A stretch of DNA of 64,000 bases, from assembly GCA_020746875.1 (NCBI GenBank), contig JAGTJL010000011.1, forward strand, positions 1,054,001 to 1,118,000, given 5' to 3'. This DNA comes from Rhexocercosporidium sp. MPI-PUGE-AT-0058 (taxonomy: Eukaryota; Ascomycota; Leotiomycetes; Helotiales). Below are positions 61,479-64,000 of this stretch, piece by piece. How positions within the stretch are numbered: position 1 is the first letter of the stretch; every line of letters starts with the position of its first letter. Below the pieces are notes generated by a model. That model made no database searches. It was given only the letters and a program-made list of their open reading frames with translations, and was not told the origin of the DNA. Made by a program: the position numbers and the translations under genes.

Positions 61479-62325
61479 CTATAGTCTGCTCGCTATCAGG
61501 CACAAACGGGCACAAATATTTGTCTTTAACTTATACTTGTAAGCTGAATTACCGTTTTCTATAAAGTAAGGAGTATTAAAGATCTCTTTGAAAATTAACA
61601 GAAAGTTCCGTATATATAGCCGAAGGACTTGATCTAAGTAATCTACTTGTTTGAACGCGCCGTTCTTTCCTGTATTATATATATGTATATATATAATAAG
61701 GCTCTTGTAATTGTACCTTATAACCTTAAAAAAGTGGACTAGAATAACGTTTCCACGATACATTTGAAATTGAATATAATCAAGGTGGCACTTCTCCTCG
61801 TTGTTTCTTATATATCTCTTTGTAGCTTTCTTTACACTAATTAAGAATGTAACTTCGTCCCAACAAAGTATTATCCTTTATTGAATTAATATCTAAAACA
61901 TATGTGTGAGTCCTTAGATCTATCGGGTATACGCCTGAGCTCTCGAGAGAGGTAGAGTTTTTAGCATTAAATATAAGAGTAATATCCTCTTTCATTCAGC
62001 CGTCGTTTTACGGTCTTCGCAAAGCATTTGAGCTTTAATTCGTTAATGATTTCTAGCTATGAAAGCTCTCTTGTCGCATGATCAGTAGAGATATATTCGA
62101 TAACGCTAGTAGCTTCGTCATGACTTAGAAACTCTCTTGGCCGGCCGGTGCGAGTAGGACGAGCCTTTTCAGGTGATTCGTACTTTAGAACCTTTCGTAC
62201 GGTTGATTCTCTTAAGTCGTAGTATTCAGAGAGAGGCCCGAGACTTAAATTCGCACGTTGTGGAGCTAACGCATAGCTTCTTTGTGCTTCGTCTTAATCT
62301 CCGTCTTGGGATCCCTGGGTGACAT
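61479..62325 (-). pseudogene. Tc1/mariner-type transposase, degenerate and 3'-truncated
   Basis: The minus strand from ATG 62323-62325 (MSPRDPKTEIKTKHKEAM) gives an HTH region (ESTVRKVLKYESPEKARPTR, TGRPREF), then IEYISTDHATRELS and LEIINELKLKC, all typical of fungal Ant1/Tan1-like Tc1-mariner transposases. Small frame changes and stops follow, and the catalytic region reads GKNGAFKQVDYLDQVL and FNTPYFIENGNSAYKYK (usual IEDGNSAHGH, so the second catalytic Asp codon is altered). The frame ends at 61479 before the third acidic residue (SPDLNPIE) is reached. The truncation point lies about 20 bp from the truncation of the GH92 gene. Confidence 0.75.
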
Positions 62326-62339
62326 TGGCGGCGTGAAAA

Positions 62340-62585
62340 CTCGACTTATTTTGGTGGTGCTATAGGTGTAATTGTGTTATTTTAGTATCATAGAAATGAA
62401 GTTATCGTAGCCCCTGAACGCACGGACTTCTGTCCCCTAGTTCGTAAGGAGGCCAAGCTTGTCGAGCTGGAGCGGAGAACGAAAAATTATTTCGAGGAGT
62501 ATCCACCGCATCACGAACGTATTCGTGAGCGACAACACTACATGACACAGGATGTCCCAGATTTGGGTGCCTTCATATTTCGCGC
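62340..62585. other. Interval with a short coding-like plus-strand frame
   Basis: From about 62387 a plus-strand frame without an ATG reads APERTDFCPLVRKEAKLVEL, RRTKNYFEEYPPHHERIR and on to TGA at about 62598-62600. Its composition is protein-like, but no family is recognised. It may be the end of a gene fragment cut by the Tc1/mariner insertion, or chance. Confidence 0.2.
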
Positions 62586-63662
62586 TCAGTTCCTAGGATG
62601 AGTGAACACCAATGCCCGAATTTCGATACTCTTCCGCAACGGCAGGCCTGCTTGATACTTTGGATGCTTGAATGCAGAATGTGCGCAGCCTGTCAAGTTA
62701 GCATTCTTGACTACCTTATCTAGATGGGACTGACTTACACTTGCTTTCAATATCCCCCTGCGAGTCGAAAATCTTGAGAATCAAAACCTCATTAGGTGTT
62801 TGTTGACTCAGATAGTACCATTTTTGTTGGGGGTTGAAGTGAGCGTAGAGAGTTGCGCCTGTGAATCGTTTTCGGACAAAGTCGCATTCAACCAAGTCAC
62901 CAGGCTCCATCGAAGAATTGTCACAGACCGCAAGCGGGCAGTCCTCGACAGGATTCTCCAGTGGTTTCCAGACGCGGAGAGAGTTAGAGAAAATGGGTAT
63001 TAGGTGAATTCGGGAACATACTTGATGATTCGCACTCTGCCTTGCAGGAGATATTCTGCCTTCTCCTTCATGTGAAGCTGAACACGGTTGAGAACAGCAG
63101 CGGGACTTTGATCTAGAAGAAACTAGTCAGAAAAATAGAGGCCTGAATTTGGATATAACAACTCACCGACGTGTACGACTCTAACGGGTTCGATCCAGTT
63201 TGAGAGATCGTTCAGGTCAGTTAGATCACCTTCCTTGATGTGGATATCTCCGCTCCGGAGCTAAAAGTGTCAGTTATCTACTCTAGTCGCATGTTCCAGG
63301 GGTACAACTTACTCTCCACTCGAAGAAGAAAACTTGGTCGACATCAGAGACCTGTTCTCTGATCAGACTCTCAACTTCTGGTTTGTAGACCCCATCCACA
63401 TATTCTCATCAATCCTTCCCAACCTGTCAAGAGTCGACCGGAATTCTCGAACCATGAACCCATGCTTGTCAAGTGTGAATTGATATTTGAGCTCTCTGAT
63501 ATCTCGAATGATTTGCTCTCTTGCCTCAAACTTGGTGTTGTGCTGCCTTTGGTCCTTGGCATTGCTCGGAATGTCCATTATGATCTCGAAGGGCTTCTCA
63601 TGTTTGTAGATGTCTAGTTTCTGGAGGTAGTTGAGAGAAGCGGTGACGTCTCCTGAACACAT
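62586..63662 (-). pseudogene. CmcJ/AsaB-like oxidoreductase gene with a frameshift and a lost splice acceptor
   Basis: Exons, minus strand: 63662-63313, 63260-63167, 63112-63022, 62974-62739, 62689-62586. Protein motifs match the CmcJ/AsaB (GA4-desaturase-like) family used in fungal secondary metabolism: MCSGDVTASLNYL, IIRDIRELKYQFTLDKHGF, VYKPEVESLI, DQSPAAVLNRVQLHMKEKAE, VWKPLENPVEDCPLAV, WYYLSQQTPNEVLILKIFDS and a C-terminal CAHSAFKHP (usual HTAF.DP). Four of five junctions fit; exon 1 is one base short of frame near a GGGG run at about 63386-63389, and the acceptor before exon 4 reads CG instead of AG (62975-62976). Both lesions together argue for a decayed gene, though the homopolymer gap could be a sequence error. 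Family length about 280-300 aa agrees. Confidence 0.7.
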
Positions 63663-64000
63663 GGTTGCGGCGTGAGTTGTTGTTCTCGAAGATTGGGAAT
63701 ACTTTAGGTCGTATTTGTAGGCGCGGAGCCTTAGATAGGTATTCACTCAATTGATCAAGGTAGGAGGTTGATTTCTTCGCTGCCCAACTTGTTGCCAAAC
63801 TAGGCAAGAATGGCCATTAGAAAAGTATCTTGCGCTGGCTCCTTTGGGCGAATTGATTGATAACCGCGCTGGTCACGCCATCGGCCCGGCCACCGGTCGA
63901 GGGGGCTGTCAGAATAGGACAGTCTCGCCGTCTGTGTAACCTCTTCCTTCAACAACACAACACAACAACTCTCGCAAACTCTACTCCAAACATCCAAACA
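63663..64000. other. Upstream flank of the CmcJ/AsaB-like gene
   Basis: Balanced composition. An upstream in-frame ATG at 63744-63746 would extend the N-terminus by 28 residues that do not look conserved. No other gene is supported up to the window edge. Confidence 0.35.

Overview
The window looks like a chromosome segment of a filamentous ascomycete (Pezizomycotina). The evidence is short spliceosomal introns of about 46-111 bp, typical fungal gene families (an NLR-type STAND receptor, a CorA-like membrane protein, a GH92 fragment, a CmcJ/AsaB-like oxidoreductase, a GPI-anchored Ser/Thr-rich protein), and long AT-rich blocks of ruined transposons. Paired LTRs differ almost only by C-to-T and G-to-A changes, and transposon reading frames are closed by nonsense codons rather than indels. 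This is the signature of repeat-induced point mutation (RIP). No species can be named from the sequence alone.

Layout. 1-2.4 kb: gene-like DNA with a Cys-rich/Ser-Arg-rich gene whose frame carries one TAG. 2.4-25 kb: an AT-rich transposon nest. LTR retrotransposon R1 (4878-23249, Copia-type pol, TSD ATTAT) contains a second complete Copia element R2 (6652-14104, TSD ATAAG), an unidentified insertion near 15.3-15.9 kb, and a Mutator-like DNA transposon (19868-22574, perfect 50-bp TIRs) sitting in a TTA microsatellite. 25.7-29.9 kb: one intact minus-strand NLR gene, seven exons, 1277 aa: alpha/beta-hydrolase, NB-ARC and TPR. 30.9-47.8 kb: a second nest. A pogo-like fragment abuts a piggyBac-like transposon (31565-47757) which is split by Gypsy chromovirus R3 (31932-46070, TSD ATAAT). 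R3 is split in its reverse transcriptase by chromovirus R4 (35204-42101, TSD ATGCC), and in its integrase by a 526-bp hAT-type MITE (44549-45074, 8-bp TSD).

47.8-55.8 kb: normal-GC DNA, mostly gene-free and rich in simple repeats, with one small GPI-anchored protein gene (49173-49535, minus), then an AT-rich gap. 55.8-60.5 kb: three accessory genes. A trypsin-fold-like protein with GDCGSW at the nucleophile site and a CorA-like protein lie head to tail on the minus strand and overlap by ATGA. A divergent plus-strand gene encodes a fungal protein with a C-terminal membrane anchor. 61.1-63.7 kb: decayed genes: a truncated GH92 mannosidase, a truncated Tc1/mariner transposase and a CmcJ/AsaB-like gene with a frameshift and a lost splice acceptor.

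The nesting gives relative ages. R1 predates R2 and the Mutator-like element. The piggyBac-like element predates R3, which predates R4 and the MITE. The Mutator-like element is much less decayed than the DNA around it. The only large intact gene of clear biological interest is the NLR, wedged between the two RIP-altered nests. All splice models are read by eye and have no transcript support.
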